A stretch of DNA of 64,000 nucleotides from Humulus lupulus (Eukaryota > Streptophyta > Magnoliopsida > Rosales > Cannabaceae). The translations under genes were made by a program, and so were the position numbers. Location: positions 215,290,652-215,354,651 of the forward strand of contig NC_084793.1 in assembly GCF_963169125.1 (NCBI RefSeq), read 5' to 3'. The notes below the pieces were generated by a model. That model was not told the origin of the DNA, did not search any database, and saw only the letters and a program-made list of their open reading frames with translations. Positions within the stretch are counted from its first letter, which is position 1, and the number at the start of each line of letters is the position of its first letter. Positions 34,670-46,500 of this stretch are shown piece after piece.

Positions 34670-36264
34670 TAATCAAGCTTTATAAGTCTCGATATTTCCA
34701 TCAACAACTCGTTTCTTCTTGTAGATCCACTTGCACGCAATGGCCCTAAAGTCACTAGGTGCTTCCACAAGATCCCAGACGGAATTTGAGTACATGGACT
34801 CCATTTCCTGTTTCATGGCTTCAAGCCATAGTTCCTTTTCAGGGCTAGCCATTGCCTGTTTGAAAGACAACAGATCATCATCACTAGTGTCACCAACAAC
34901 CATATTGGTTTCACCATCCAAACCATAGTGAACTGGGTTCCTAGAAACCCTCCCACTACGACGAGGCTCCGTGACTGTTCGCTCAGGAACAGTGGTACTT
35001 TCTTCATTTAAATCAACTTGCGTCGGTTGGACGTGAAGAGTGGGAATTTCATCATCAACTCGCGTTGATGACGATGGAACATTGGTTGGAGTCAAGTCTT
35101 TAACCATCTCCTCTAAAACTACTTTGCTGCGAGGTTTAAAGTTCTGGACATAGTCATTTTCCAGAAAAGTAGCATTTGTAGAAGTAACCACTTTCTTTTC
35201 TGAATGACTATAGAAAAGTCCACCCTGAGTACCTTTAGGATAGCCAACAAACATGCAAACCTCAGTTTGCGGTTCTAGCTTTCCCTCCTTTTTCCTCAGG
35301 ACGTGAGCGGGACACCCCAGATTCTATAATGGCGTAAACTAGGTTCACGACCATTCCAGTGTTCTAAAGGTGTTTTGGGGATTGATTTATACGGCACGAC
35401 ATTGAGAATGTTGTTCACAGTTTCAATTGCATGTCCCCAGAACGAAGTTGGTAGAGTTGAGTAACTAAGCATGCATCTAACCATTTCCAATAAAGTTCTG
35501 TTCCGGCGTTCCGCTACACCATTTTGTTGCGAAGTACCTGGGGCAGTAAGTTGTGATAAAATCCCAAGTTCAGTTAAATGATCTTGGAATTGCATATCCA
35601 AAAATTCTCCACCCCTATCAGATCACAAGATCTTTAACGTTTTTCCTAATTGGTTCTAAGCCATTGTTAGGAATTCCTAAAACTTTGAAAATGTTTAGGA
35701 TTTCCTATGCATTAGGTAAAGACATGGGTATCTAGAGTAATCGTCAATGAAAGTGATGAATTACTCAAAAACACCCCTGACTTGTACATTCAAAGGTCCA
35801 CAAACATCTGAATGCACAAGACCAAGTGGTTCTTTGGCCCTATCACCCTTTGCAGAGAATGGGCGCTTGGTCAGTTTTGCTTCTAGACAAGATTCAAAGA
35901 CAGGTAATTCACCTAAGGTGAGTTCCCTCAAAGGTCCGTCCTTTGTAAGTCTTTGAATCCTATCATAGCCAATGTGACCTAGTCTCAAGTGCCATAAATA
36001 CGTCATACTATTGTTATTGGTCTTTCGACGTTTATTGGTCCTAGGTTTAACTACTTTGAATAAATCATTATTAAGAGCGAGGGGTTCGTTAGGTCGCAGA
36101 ATATAAAGCCCGTTTTCCAAACATGCAATACACAATTGTGATCCATTGAAAGAAATAGATATATTAAAACTTGTGAAAGTCATAACAAATCGTTCTAATT
36201 GCAACATGGAAACTGAAATTAAATTTCTACTAAAATCCGGAATAAAAAACACATCTTCTAAAAT

Positions 36265-36468
36265 TTAAAATTTATTTCCAAACTTCAGACGAGCTCTTCC
36301 TCTAGCTTGGACCGCAACGAACGCTCCGTTCCCAACTCTAAGCTTTAAGTCGCCTTCGTTCACTTCCTCCCATGATTCAAGAAGCTGTAAAGAGTTACAA
36401 ACATGGTTAGTAGATCCAGAATCAATAATCCAAACAGAGTTATCATTCTCTAAAATACATGTTTCCAA
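36265..36468 (-). pseudogene. Minus copia protease fragment
   Basis: About 67 codons holding the aspartic-protease active-site motif (IIDSGSTNHVC) and the 'LRVGNGAFVAVQ' strand. It follows Gag in a shifted frame after a one-base deletion and is followed by a stop before the pre-integrase region (36252 downward). In the host copy the same motif is mutated. Confidence 0.8.
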
Positions 36469-37971
36469 GATAATGAACTATAATCATTACCTTTGTTTTT
36501 ATCTGCTAGAAACTTGGGACAATCCTGTTTCCAATGCCCCTTCTCTTTGTAGTGGAAACATTTACCTTTACCTTTCTTGTTTTTCTTATTTTCCCCCTTA
36601 GGCGTCTGTGCACTTGGTTGTGCACTCACCTTTGCAGCCTCTGCAGGCTTGGGGTTGTTGCTTTGCTCACCTTTCCTCTTGTTTCCTGCTTTCGAAGACG
36701 AAGCTTGGTTAGCTTCAGCCTTAGCTGGATCAACAGCAGTAGTAGTAGCTGTCTTCTTTTCTCCTCCCTTACTAGGTACACCCATGATAGACTCAAAAGT
36801 CTGAAGCACATTCATGAGTTGTGTCAGACCATAGTTGAGTTTATTCAACACATAGTTGGTGGTGAATGGAAGGAAAGCTGGAGAAAGACTTTTGAGGATT
36901 AAGCCAACTTGAGTTTCCTCATCTATTATGGCTCCGTGCAGTTTAGCTTCTTGAAAGTAGTTTGTCATCTTGATTAGGTGATCACGAACATGTTGAGAAG
37001 GTGCCATTCGAGCATTGGCATATTTCTTGGTGGCCTCAAAACGAGTCTGCGCTGACTTGGCACCAAACATGTCTTGGAGCTGATCCATGATTTTGTACGC
37101 TGTCTCGACATTCTCCATCTTTATCTTGAGAGTGTCGACCATACTAGTCAACATGTAGTACCGCGCCTTGTTGTTAGCCGCCTGCCAACGCTCATACTTG
37201 TCCCTCATAGACTTCGTAGCTCCTTCAGCTGGAACTTCCGACGATTCCTCAGTCATGACGAACTTGGAGTTGTCACCAATCAACACAATGTTGATGTTCT
37301 GCTTCAAATTATGAAAGTTTTCTCCAGTGAGTTTCTCCATCAAAAGTTGAGAAAGGATGGGAGTAGACACAGCCATAATTAAACTACAAATTACCAATAA
37401 AATAGAAATCAATCGCATTTGCTCAATAAAACTTGTATTCACACATGTTTCAAGAAATAGCACAACATATACAAAAAATATGTAAGATATGAGAAAAAAA
37501 TACCAAAAACAATCATATCTCTATTTCTTTAGGTTTTTAACTAATCTATGATCTCCTTGTCTCGGTTGGCGAGAGTAAAAAATATCATTAGTTAAATAGA
37601 GTTGTAAACTCATTTAATAATGGACACCACTATTAACAACCTACTATTCGATCAAAATAAGAAAACAAAATCTCTTATTTTATGAGCTAGACCCACGGTT
37701 TTAATAATCATAGATTTAGTCCTAGTAGTCATCGTAAGGGTGAGTCTAGTAGAATTTGACCTATAATTATCTATCTTTCAAAATCTAACCTTGTCAAAAT
37801 AACTAATGAACACATTTCGTAGGGGGACGAATCAAAGCGTCTCGAGGCCCCATTAAGCTATTGACTATGTTAAACCAACGGTGGAGATCGAATATAATTA
37901 TTAAAATAAGCTCATTATAAAATTTAAAAATAGTATTTTTTATTATTTAGTTTTAGAAAATTAATGACTAT

Positions 37972-38764
37972 TGTTGACGCCGTTTTTCGTCAACAGATAA
38001 AAGAAGAGCACAAAAACAATGAATAACGATGGCCAAACGAAACAAACAAATCAAGCACACGGTTTTTTACGTAGTTCAGTAGTTAAATCTGCCTAGTCCA
38101 CGAGTCTCTGTTATTAATCTTAAGATTATCTCTGAAAAATTCTTTAGCATGCATTCTCCAGAGTTTTCTCTCAAGGATCAGAATTTCGGTCCATTACAAT
38201 GGTGCATGACTTCTCTATTTATAGAGAAGGATGCAGAATACTATCCCACATATTTTGGGTAGTTACTCTTTTGTGAATTAAATAAATGGCTTTAAATGCC
38301 TTTAATCAGATAAAAAAGGAAACGTCCCTGAAGACCAGGAAACGCATAACTGACTAAATAATATCCCACGATTCTTGGGGATTTACATCAATAAATGAGG
38401 ATTACATCTCATGTTTACAATACTTGTAGATATTCAAGGTGGTTATAGCGTATCTCCAAGGCTTTAGCATCTCAGGTTTCACGTCATTGTGCGAGCCACT
38501 GACATCTCCCGAGCTGACATTGCTTTCGAGATAGTACATCGAGCTCAAGACCCCTGCTCCGAAGTTGTTCCTGAAGATGAGGGTGTTCTCAGAGCTACCT
38601 TTCGAGATCGAAATCATTTCGAGGTCACCACATTCGAGATCATATATCGTACTTTGCAGACTCGATATACCATCCTGGAGCATACCCCAATCCTTGCGAG
38701 ACCATTTGTAGCGGACTCAGCTTTCGAGGTCACATTCACTATGGCTCGAAATCTGGGTATAACA
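37972..38764 (-). repeat. Tat 3' LTR
   Basis: 793 bp. Minus-strand sense: TGTTATACCC...CGTCAACA. U3 is rich in TTCGAG(A/G)TC-like words. A TATA-like palindrome CTATTTATAG lies at 38215-38224. The U5 end carries the inverted repeat TGTTGACG...CGTCAACA. Confidence 0.92.
38215..38224 (-). promoter_or_regulatory. TATA box of Tat LTR (3' copy)
   Basis: CTATAAATAG on the minus strand inside the longer palindrome TTCTCTATTTATAGAGAA. It is conserved at 50053-50062 in the other LTR, and a related ATATTTATAG occurs at 57670-57679 in the second Tat element. Likely core promoter for the genomic RNA. Confidence 0.6.
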
Positions 38765-39027
38765 TCTTGCCCCCTCAAAAGTATTTGTTCGAATCCTAAG
38801 AGAAGGAAACTTTTGAACTACCTTTTCTGGGAACCGTACCGTCATACACTTTCGAAAATGGTCACGTGTCAGCTAGGTATTGCTCACTTTAGGTACTTGA
38901 GTACCTTGGGAACACGCCCACGATCGTCCGTCTGACAACTTTTAGGCGCCTTCTTGTCATTGATCCCCATCCGTTCGATCTAGTGAGAATTTCACTCGAC
39001 GCTCCTGATTAATTCCATTTTCCCACC

Positions 39028-39035
39028 TATATATA
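39028..39035 (+). promoter_or_regulatory. TATA box of antisense gene, Tat copy 1
   Basis: TATATATA on the plus strand, 264 bp inside the LTR edge, followed by a CT-rich stretch (about 39046-39064) typical of plant transcription starts. The second Tat element has TATAAATA at 58390-58397, 272 bp inside its LTR. The conserved spacing supports an internal promoter pointing against gag-pol. Confidence 0.55.
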
Positions 39036-39059
39036 CAAGACCCCCCTCTTCGTCTTCTT

Positions 39060-42000
39060 CTTCACGTTTGTTCATCGTAAGCAAGAAAAGAAAAACAACC
39101 AGAGAACCAGAGACTCTCCTAAAAAGCTTCTGTCCCGCGCATGTTTTATCGACCCAAGAAACAAAGAAATCCTGGTCTGTTCGAGTCAGTGAGTTCTTTC
39201 TTGCAACCTCTTCTCCAATCGACCATTTCGCTGCAATCACCATCACTGTGTAAGTATGCCATTTTTGTTGTTTTTTTTTATACTGTTTTTGCTGTGTATG
39301 CTAGTTTATGTTCTTAGCATAATAAGATAGGGGGTTTCGTTTCGATAGGCTTTCAAGTTTCCCAGACTTCCCCTGCTGGATTTCGCATCCCAGTTTTAAC
39401 GTTTGAGCGAAGTTTCAACTTTCTGGGTTTTGAAAATTTTAGGCCATGTTTCTTGTACATTAAGTTTTCGGGTAAGAACCCTTGTCCTTGACAAATGCAC
39501 GAAACCCAAGAATGCCCTTCCTGGCTAACCGCCACCTTTCTTTCCCTTGAATTTCGGGATTTTCAAAAGATCATCCACGCTCCTTTTCTTTCCTGTGGAA
39601 CACACGCTCTGACTCTTTAGTAAGGGTCTCAATATTTAATTTTTTGTTCCTAAATCCCCGAGCTCATACCATCGAGCTCGTGATTCTTGCATGCATGGCC
39701 CTCACCATTTTTTCTTTCTCGTTAGATGTCACAGAATCTGGAAAGACGGTGGGGGTCATTGCGAGCCATCCCTTACGAGCCTAAATCTCCAAGCCCAGAA
39801 TCGCTGTTCGTCCGGAATCAGCGTCGGATAAAAGAATATGAGCTTGCGCGTGAGCAAGAGGACACTCGAGCCCACTATCGCCGTCAGATAGACGAGGTCA
39901 TTGAAAAGAAGAGAAGAGTTCTTCGGGAGGCCATCTATCCGGAGCCCAACCCAGGACCTAGGCCAATCCCCCTCGACCCTGCGTTAAAAGTCACGGTTGC
40001 ATATCATCCGGGGGAACTCCAATTTTCTTTAATGGCGGAGCCTTCGTCTTCGCAGCCTAGGAGGGAGATGTTCGAAGCCGAGTTCTACCAGAGCTCGGTT
40101 ACCACCACCGACCAAATAACTGACATCTTGGCCCTCCATGGCCTTAGTTTGTTGGACACCCTGAAGTGTCGAGCTCCGGCTAGTCATGAACGGAGCTGTT
40201 TTGCCCCTGGGGGCCGCGATGCCAGTGTGAAATATGCGGCCTGGAGCCAGGACCATATAAGGGCGGGAGCTCTGCTGTCCTTGAAGTCCTTTTTCAGAGA
40301 CTTCACTGATTTCGTTGGGTTGGATCCATTCCAACTCAACACCAATTCGTACAGGGTGCTGTCTGCCCTGAGGTCCTTGTATCACGAGCTGCAGTGGAAA
40401 GGACCTTCACCTCAAGAGATTTTATATCTATTTTGTTTGAAAAGTAACCCCTCCCGAGCTCGGGGAGGGGATGGTTTTTACTACCTCTCGAGCTATCCCA
40501 AAGAGACGAAGATTTTTGAAGATCTTCCCAACCACCCTCCTGACTCCAAAAAGGCTTTTTTCTGGACAGACGGTCTGTCCCTGTCTCGACATCGTTCTTT
40601 CAGGCGGATTCGTAAGTACTCTTGTTACTTTTTTTTTTTTTGAGCTCGAAGTTTTAGCCCTTAAGACCATACTTAGCTGAAATGTGCTTCGCCTTTCAGC
40701 TAATTTTCAGCGTCCCTCCCCCTCCAAGACAATGAGGGAACACAGAGAGGCCTTGCTCCGACTTCCTTATGGTAGGAGGTCTCTCTCGTATCTTCTTCAT
40801 GAGGACCAGCTCCGAGCCTGTGGGTTGTTGGGAGAAGGCCAGTCAACCTCTGACTGGTCTAACAAAAAATACGAACGTTGGGAGGAGGTGCCACAGCCCA
40901 CAAGCACCCTTCTTCCGAGGAGAGAAAAGAGGGCATCTCTCCCAGTTCGCTTGAGGAGTCCGCGATCTGGGAATGAAGCCAACGACGAGGCCTCGAGCTC
41001 GGACTCAGATGAAGGTAAAACCCTTCCTACTTCGAGAATGTGGTCCCCCACTTTGCTAAAACACAGGCCCAATAGGTTAGTCTCGTGCCCACAGGATAGA
41101 TACCACTTCTACATATGGAGTTGGGTAGACGACTGTGTCCATAGGTTTGATAGTGGGCTCGGGAAATATGACACTATGTACACCACGGACGAGGTGTGGA
41201 ATGGGATAGCTGTGCAGTATGGGACCAATGATTATAGGGACCTCTCGAGGTTATCACCAACTTATAGGGAAGGCACTCCCCCCGCCTCTTCTGAAGACGG
41301 GGGAATTTCATGGTCCCCAAGCTCAAGCTCGGGGGAAAGTTCCAGTTAGGTTTTTTCTACCATCACTCTATACGTCTGTGATACTGAAGTAACTTGTACA
41401 CCTCTTTTACTGACTGACTGTGTTGACTTGTGCAGGCGAGATGGACTCCGACCTTGATACCCTTATTGACAATGCGGGTGCCAAGAGGAGCAAACGCCCC
41501 AGGGCAGGGTCACTGAAAACCAGCCAGCCGGGGAAAGGCTCCAAAAGATCTAAGAAAACGCCTCCTCCTGCCCCGCCGGCTTCGAGCTCTGCTGCTGCGT
41601 CGACTGGCCAGACTAGCGCCCCCACGACGATGCCATCCTCGCAGGCCGTCGTCTCTGTGGTGGCATCGGCCTCGCTGGCTGGTATCCCTGTCGTGGTTGA
41701 GTCCCAAACTCCTGTGGTGGGTCAAACGTCTTCTGCTCAGCTCGTCAAGAGACCTTCTGCTTCTTGAGCTCAGAAGCTAACCATCTCCACCCATATGGAC
41801 TCATACGTGGCGGATAACGCTGCCGGACCTCATGGATCTACGCTGATTTCGGATGTCATGTCCCGGATCGGCCAGAGCTACGAAAGTTTCGAAGCTCCCT
41901 AGTGGCAGTGCTTAACTGGCACCCGAGACCGCACTGTTCTTTACGAGAAGAGTATCGAGCACACTGCTGCAGTAAGTATTTTTCCATATTTCTTTCGCTT

Positions 42001-42720
42001 ATATCCATGCTGTCTTAAGGCTAATGGTGGTTTCTTCCTTTTTTCAGGCTCTTGCCTTCATGGCCCAGCTCAATTACGAGCTTAATAACGAGATCCATTC
42101 GAGCAGGACCCATGCCCAAGAGGCGAAGGACCTCCACCTTAGAGCGAACGATGATCTGAAGGAGGCGAATGCTAAGCTCGAGACAGTGGTTAAGGAGCGT
42201 GAGGATATGGCCAAGGAGCTCGGAAAGCTGAAAACTGAACTCGAGGAGCAAAAGAAAGATAACACCCAGCTTCGGGAGACCAATAAGAAGCTTGAGGAGG
42301 ACAAGACCGCCACCTTCGACCTTATAGAGGATGTCAAAGCTCGCCTTACTGCCGAGTACAAAGAAAAGAAGGAAAAGGCGGTCGACTTAGCCATGTACCG
42401 GATGTGGGCTTATAACGAAGAGCTGGACACCAGTTTTTGGGTCCCCACGAGGCGCCGTTTCTTGAACGATGGAATGCTCGGCTCGAGAAGGAATAGGCTG
42501 AATGGCTTGAGAAGGAGAAGGCTGAGCAGCTCAAGAAGGAAAAGGCTGCTCCGGGCACCATTTCGGAGGAAGCTCAGGAGGATAGTCATGCTATTTGTCC
42601 TGAGGGGTCCGGTGCCACTGATGCTGAGAAGGCCAAGGAGACTCCTTCTTTGAATCTGGCCTCGGGGAGATCAGTTATCGGGGCTGCGTCCCCTTATTTC
42701 TGTAATTATTTTAATTTATG
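39060..42720 (+). pseudogene. Antisense spliced gene in Tat copy 1 (Transposase_28-like protein)
   Basis: Reads opposite to gag-pol. Proposed structure: 5'UTR exon to 39249; intron 39250-39725 (GTAAGT...GTTAG); exon with ATG 39726 to 40611; intron 40612-40699 (88 nt); exon 40700-41344; intron 41345-41435; exon 41436-41971; intron 41972-42047 (GTAAGT...TTTTCAG); last exon from 42048. Introns 1 and 2 of the coding part are phase 1 and intron 3 is phase 0. The first coding exon matches the plant 'putative gypsy type transposon' domain (Transposase_28 type): FFRDFTDFVGLDPFQLN, ...GDGFYYLSSYP. Then come a Ser/Glu-rich region, a basic patch (KRSKRPR, KGSKRSKK) and a long coiled coil from 42060. Broken by TGA 41765 and TAG 41900, and by a frameshift near 42440. 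Role unknown. Confidence 0.75.
40612..40699 (+). other. Intron, conserved between Tat copies (88 nt)
   Basis: GTAAGT...TTTCAG. Splicing after phase-1 base C joins ...CGGATTC to CTAATTTTCAG in frame. The second Tat copy has an 88-nt intron at the homologous position (59828-59915; GTAAGT...GTGCAG) with the same phase. Confidence 0.75.
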
Positions 42721-43212
42721 CCCACGGGGCTGATACAATTCCCTTTACTATTCTTTTATATGCTTTACATTTCTTGGCTCGAAATATTTTGCACATTTTT
42801 ATATTGATGAACCGGTTATGTTTATTTATTCATACAAACATAGTTTGGATTTTAGGCTCGAAATTCGATGCATTCATGCATAGTTTATTCGAATTATCCA
42901 CTTCCGACCTCGTTACTTATCAAGGTCGGATATTACTTTAACCATGAACTCAAGAGTACTTATATGGTGTGTAATATGAATGATCTGGTTTTATCTTCTT
43001 TTTTTTTTTTTTTTTTTTAGTCACTTTTCCTCATCCTCAGTTTTTGCTCCGAGGTTAAGAGTTCGAAACTATTTTTCTTTAAGATATTCCAGCCTCGATC
43101 TCGACTTATCTCGAAATAGGTTTAGGTTCCTACTTATCATCGACTAATTTTTTGGCTGGTTTGTTCCAGACTTGTTAAGTTTGCACATCTGGTTAACTCC
43201 AAACGTTTTAGG

Positions 43213-43350
43213 TTTTTGGTAGTTCGGTTATGTCCGAACTATCTAAGCTCGCGTAATTGGTTATCTCCAAATACTTTTATCTTTTTGGTAGTTCGGTTAT
43301 GTCCGAACTATCTAAGCTCGCGTACTTGGTTATCTCCAAATACTTTTATG
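43213..43350 (-). repeat. Tandem repeat, 2 x 69 bp, in Tat copy 1
   Basis: The unit starting TTTTTGGTAGTTCGGTTATG occurs at 43213-43281 and 43282-43350 with few changes. Each unit holds the inverted repeat AGTTCGG-TTATGT-CCGAACT. It lies between the 3' ends of the antisense gene and of pol. The same location in Tat copy 2 has an unrelated 66-bp tandem array. Confidence 0.85.
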
Positions 43351-43563
43351 TTTTTTATTTTTTAAGCTGGTGGTATGTATACCAATGATGCCCCCTTAAT
43401 ATCCTATGAGTGTGACCATAGGTTATTAAATTAAGAGAGATTGCAAAAATAAAAAGAAATTACATATGGAACAAAATAGACCTTTTATTTGATGAAATTT
43501 AAAAACAAACAAACAAACTAGTACAGATAGAAAGTCATGGTTACAGGCAACACTTTTCCTATA

Positions 43564-46500
43564 CTATTGATAGTACGGTCTAAGGTGTTCGCCATTCCAT
43601 GCTCGTGGTATCAGGCTCCCATCTAATCTCGCGAGTTTGTACACGCCAGGTCGGATGACTGACTCTATCTGGTATGGTCCTTCCTAGTTCGGCCCGAGCA
43701 CTCCAGCTGCTGGATCTCGGGTTGCTAAGAATACGCGTCTCAAAATCAGGTCTCCCACTCCGAACTTTCGATCTCGAACCCTCTTATTGAAATATCTTGT
43801 GGTTCGTTGCTGGTAAGCAGCATTTCTCAGCTGAGCCTCTTCTCTTTTTTCTTCGATCAAGTCTAGGGTTTCTTCGAGCTGAGTATGATTGGAACTTTGA
43901 TTGTAAATCTGAGTTCGGATCGTCGGAATTTCGACCTCGATGGGCAACATCGCCTCGCAGCCGTACGCTAGAGAGAACGGAGTATGTCCTGTTGATGTCC
44001 GAGCTGTAGTCCTATATCCCCAAAGGACTTGAGGCAATTCCTCGGGCCATCGTCCCTTTGCCTCTTCTAACTTTTTCTTTAGAGAGCTCTTGAGAGTTTT
44101 GTTAACGGCTTCGACCTGACCATTTGCTTGAGGGTGAGCCACTGATGAAAAACTCTTTATTATACCGTTCTTGTCACAAAAGTTGGTGAATAAGTCGCAA
44201 TCGAACTGGGTCCCGTTATCGGATACGATCTTTCTCGGTACTCCGTATCGGCATACGATGTTCTTTACCACAAAATCAAGGATCTTTTTCGAAGTTATGG
44301 TCGCCAATGGTTCAGCCTCTGTCCACTTTGTGAAGTAATCAACGGCGACCATGGCATATTTAACTCCGCCTTTGCCAGTTGGGAGTGAGCCTATGAGGTC
44401 GATTCCCCATACCGCGAAAGGCCATGGGGATGTCAACATGGTCAGTTCGGAAGGTGGAGCTCGGGGTATCGTGGCGAATCTCTGGCATTTGTCGCACTTT
44501 TTCACGTACTCGAAAGAGTCTGTTTTTATGGTTGGCCAGAAATATCCTTGGCGTATAATCTTCTTGGATAGGCTATGCCCCCTGGTATGGTCTCCGCAGA
44601 ACCCTTCATGAATTTCTTCAATGATCTTCTTAGCCTCGGGAGGAGTTATACATCTAAGCAGCGGCATGGAGTACCCTCTTTTGTATAACTTTCCATCCAG
44701 AATGGTGTAACGAGGAAGTTGATACATCAACCTTCGAGCTTGATTTCGATCTCTTGGAAGAATTCCATTTTCGAGATAATCAACTATCGGACTCATCCAG
44801 GTTGGTTCTGTTTCAATCATACACACATCTTCCTCATCTGGCTCAGCAATGCTGGGTGCTGATAGGTGTTCTACGGGTATAACATTCAGCTCTTCATTTT
44901 CGGCGGAAGTGGCGAGCCGAGCTAAGGCATCTGCATTTGAGTTTTGTTCTCGGGGAACCTGTTCGATTGCATAAAACTCGAAATACTCCAATGCGGATTT
45001 TGCCTTCTCTAGATAAGCTGCCATTCTTGTGCCACGAGCCTGGTATTCTCCCAAGATTTGATTAACCACGAGCTGGGAGTCGCTGTAGCAATGTATAGCT
45101 TTGGCCTTGAGCTCGTTTGCTATTCGTAGTCCCGCAAGTAGAGCCTCGTACTCAGCTTCATTATTAGATGCTTTAAAGCCAAATCTTAAAGCAGAGTGAA
45201 ATCTGCTCCCTGCAGGAGTGGTCAGGATAACTCCTGCCCCTGCTCCATTTTCATTTGACGAGCCGTCGACGTAAAGTTTCCACAGCTCGTGGGCCGTGGT
45301 TATTACCTCATCGTCGGCTATACCAATGTACTCCACTATGAAGTCTGCCAAGGCTTGTGCCTTAATGGTCGTTCTTGGATGGTAAGTGATCTCGAACTAT
45401 CCGAGCTCAACAGCCCATTTAAGGAGCTGACCTGACGCCTCTGGTTTAGACAGGACTTGCCTCAGTGGTTGATCTGTCTGTACATGGATGGGATGTGCCT
45501 GAAAGTAGGGGCGGAGCTTGCGAGATGAGTGGATTAGGCTGAGGGCAAGCTTCTCCATCAATGGATATCTTGACTCTGCCCCCAGTAATCTTTTACTGAT
45601 GTAATAGACGGGTTTCTGCACCCTCTCTTCCTCCCGAACGAGCACCACGCTTATCGCGTGTTCGGTGGTTGAGAGGTACAGGAACAATACTTCTCCCATC
45701 TCAGGCTTCGAGAGGATAGGCGGTTCGGCTAAGTGCTTTTTGAGCTTCTGAAAGGCCAGCTCGCACTCCTCTGTCCATTCAAACTTCTTACTTCCTTTCA
45801 ATAAGTTGAAGAATGGAAGGCCACGATCCGTTGAATTCGAGATGAATCTGCTCAGGGCAGCCATCCTCCCAGTCAAGCTTTGGACATCTTTATGCTTCCG
45901 AGGTGAAGGCATATCAATCAGGGCCTTTATTTTTTCGGGATTAGCCTCGATCCCTCGAGAGTTGACAATAAAGCCTAGAAATTTTCCTGAAGATACCCCA
46001 AAAGTGCACTTCATAGGATTTAGCTTCATGTTGTATTTCCTGAGTACGCCAAAGCACTCTACGAGATCGTCAACATGGTTCTTGTTAAGTTGAGACTTTA
46101 CAAGCATGTCATCAACGTAAACTTCCATGTTGTTCCCTATTTGCTCTGAAAACATCATGTTTACAAGCCGCTGGTACGTGGCTCCAGCATTCTTGAGTCC
46201 AAATGGCATGACATTGTAACAGTAGAGCCCTTTACCTGTGATGAAACTCGTATGCTCTTGGTCGGGGGCATGCATGGGAATCTGGTTATACCCAGAATAG
46301 GCATCCATGAACGACATCAGGCCATGTCCCGCCGTGGCGTCCACGAGCTGGTCAATTCTTGGCAGCGGAAAACAGTCTTTCGGGCAGGCCTTGTTGAGGT
46401 CCCAGTAGTCAATGCAGGTTCTCCACGTCCCATTGGGCTTCGGGACCAACACTGGATTGGCTACCCAGTCAGGGTAAAAAGCATCCCAAATGAAATTGTT

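Larger units (their letters stand above)
33305..37376 (-). pseudogene. Minus copia Gag-PR-INT-RT-RNase H polyprotein, damaged
   Basis: Starts at ATG 37376 and ends at TAG 33305-33307. Gag (about 300 codons) is open through the CCHC knuckle (CFHYKEKGHWKQDC). A one-base deletion near 36470 shifts the frame before protease (WIIDSGSTNH, active site kept). Integrase keeps HSDVCGPL, DRGGEF and the Glu of NGVAERRNRT, but has several stops between 35760 and 35600. RT-RNase H is open except for a TGA at about 34670, in a KA-x-LVAKG motif. It is better preserved than the host copy, so probably the later arrival. Confidence 0.9.

Noticed and set aside
38489..38935. 148-aa plus-strand ORF (repeated near 50327)
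   Set aside because: Falls almost entirely in the Tat LTR and recurs only because the LTR is duplicated; no domain and no promoter at the right place.
39250..39725. Host gene captured by the Tat element
   Set aside because: The second, diverged Tat copy has the same gene in the same place, so it belongs to the element lineage rather than being a recent capture.
42074..42394. Minus-strand Ser-rich ORF
   Set aside because: Shadow of the plus-strand coiled-coil coding sequence (Glu/Lys codons read backwards as Ser/Phe/Leu).
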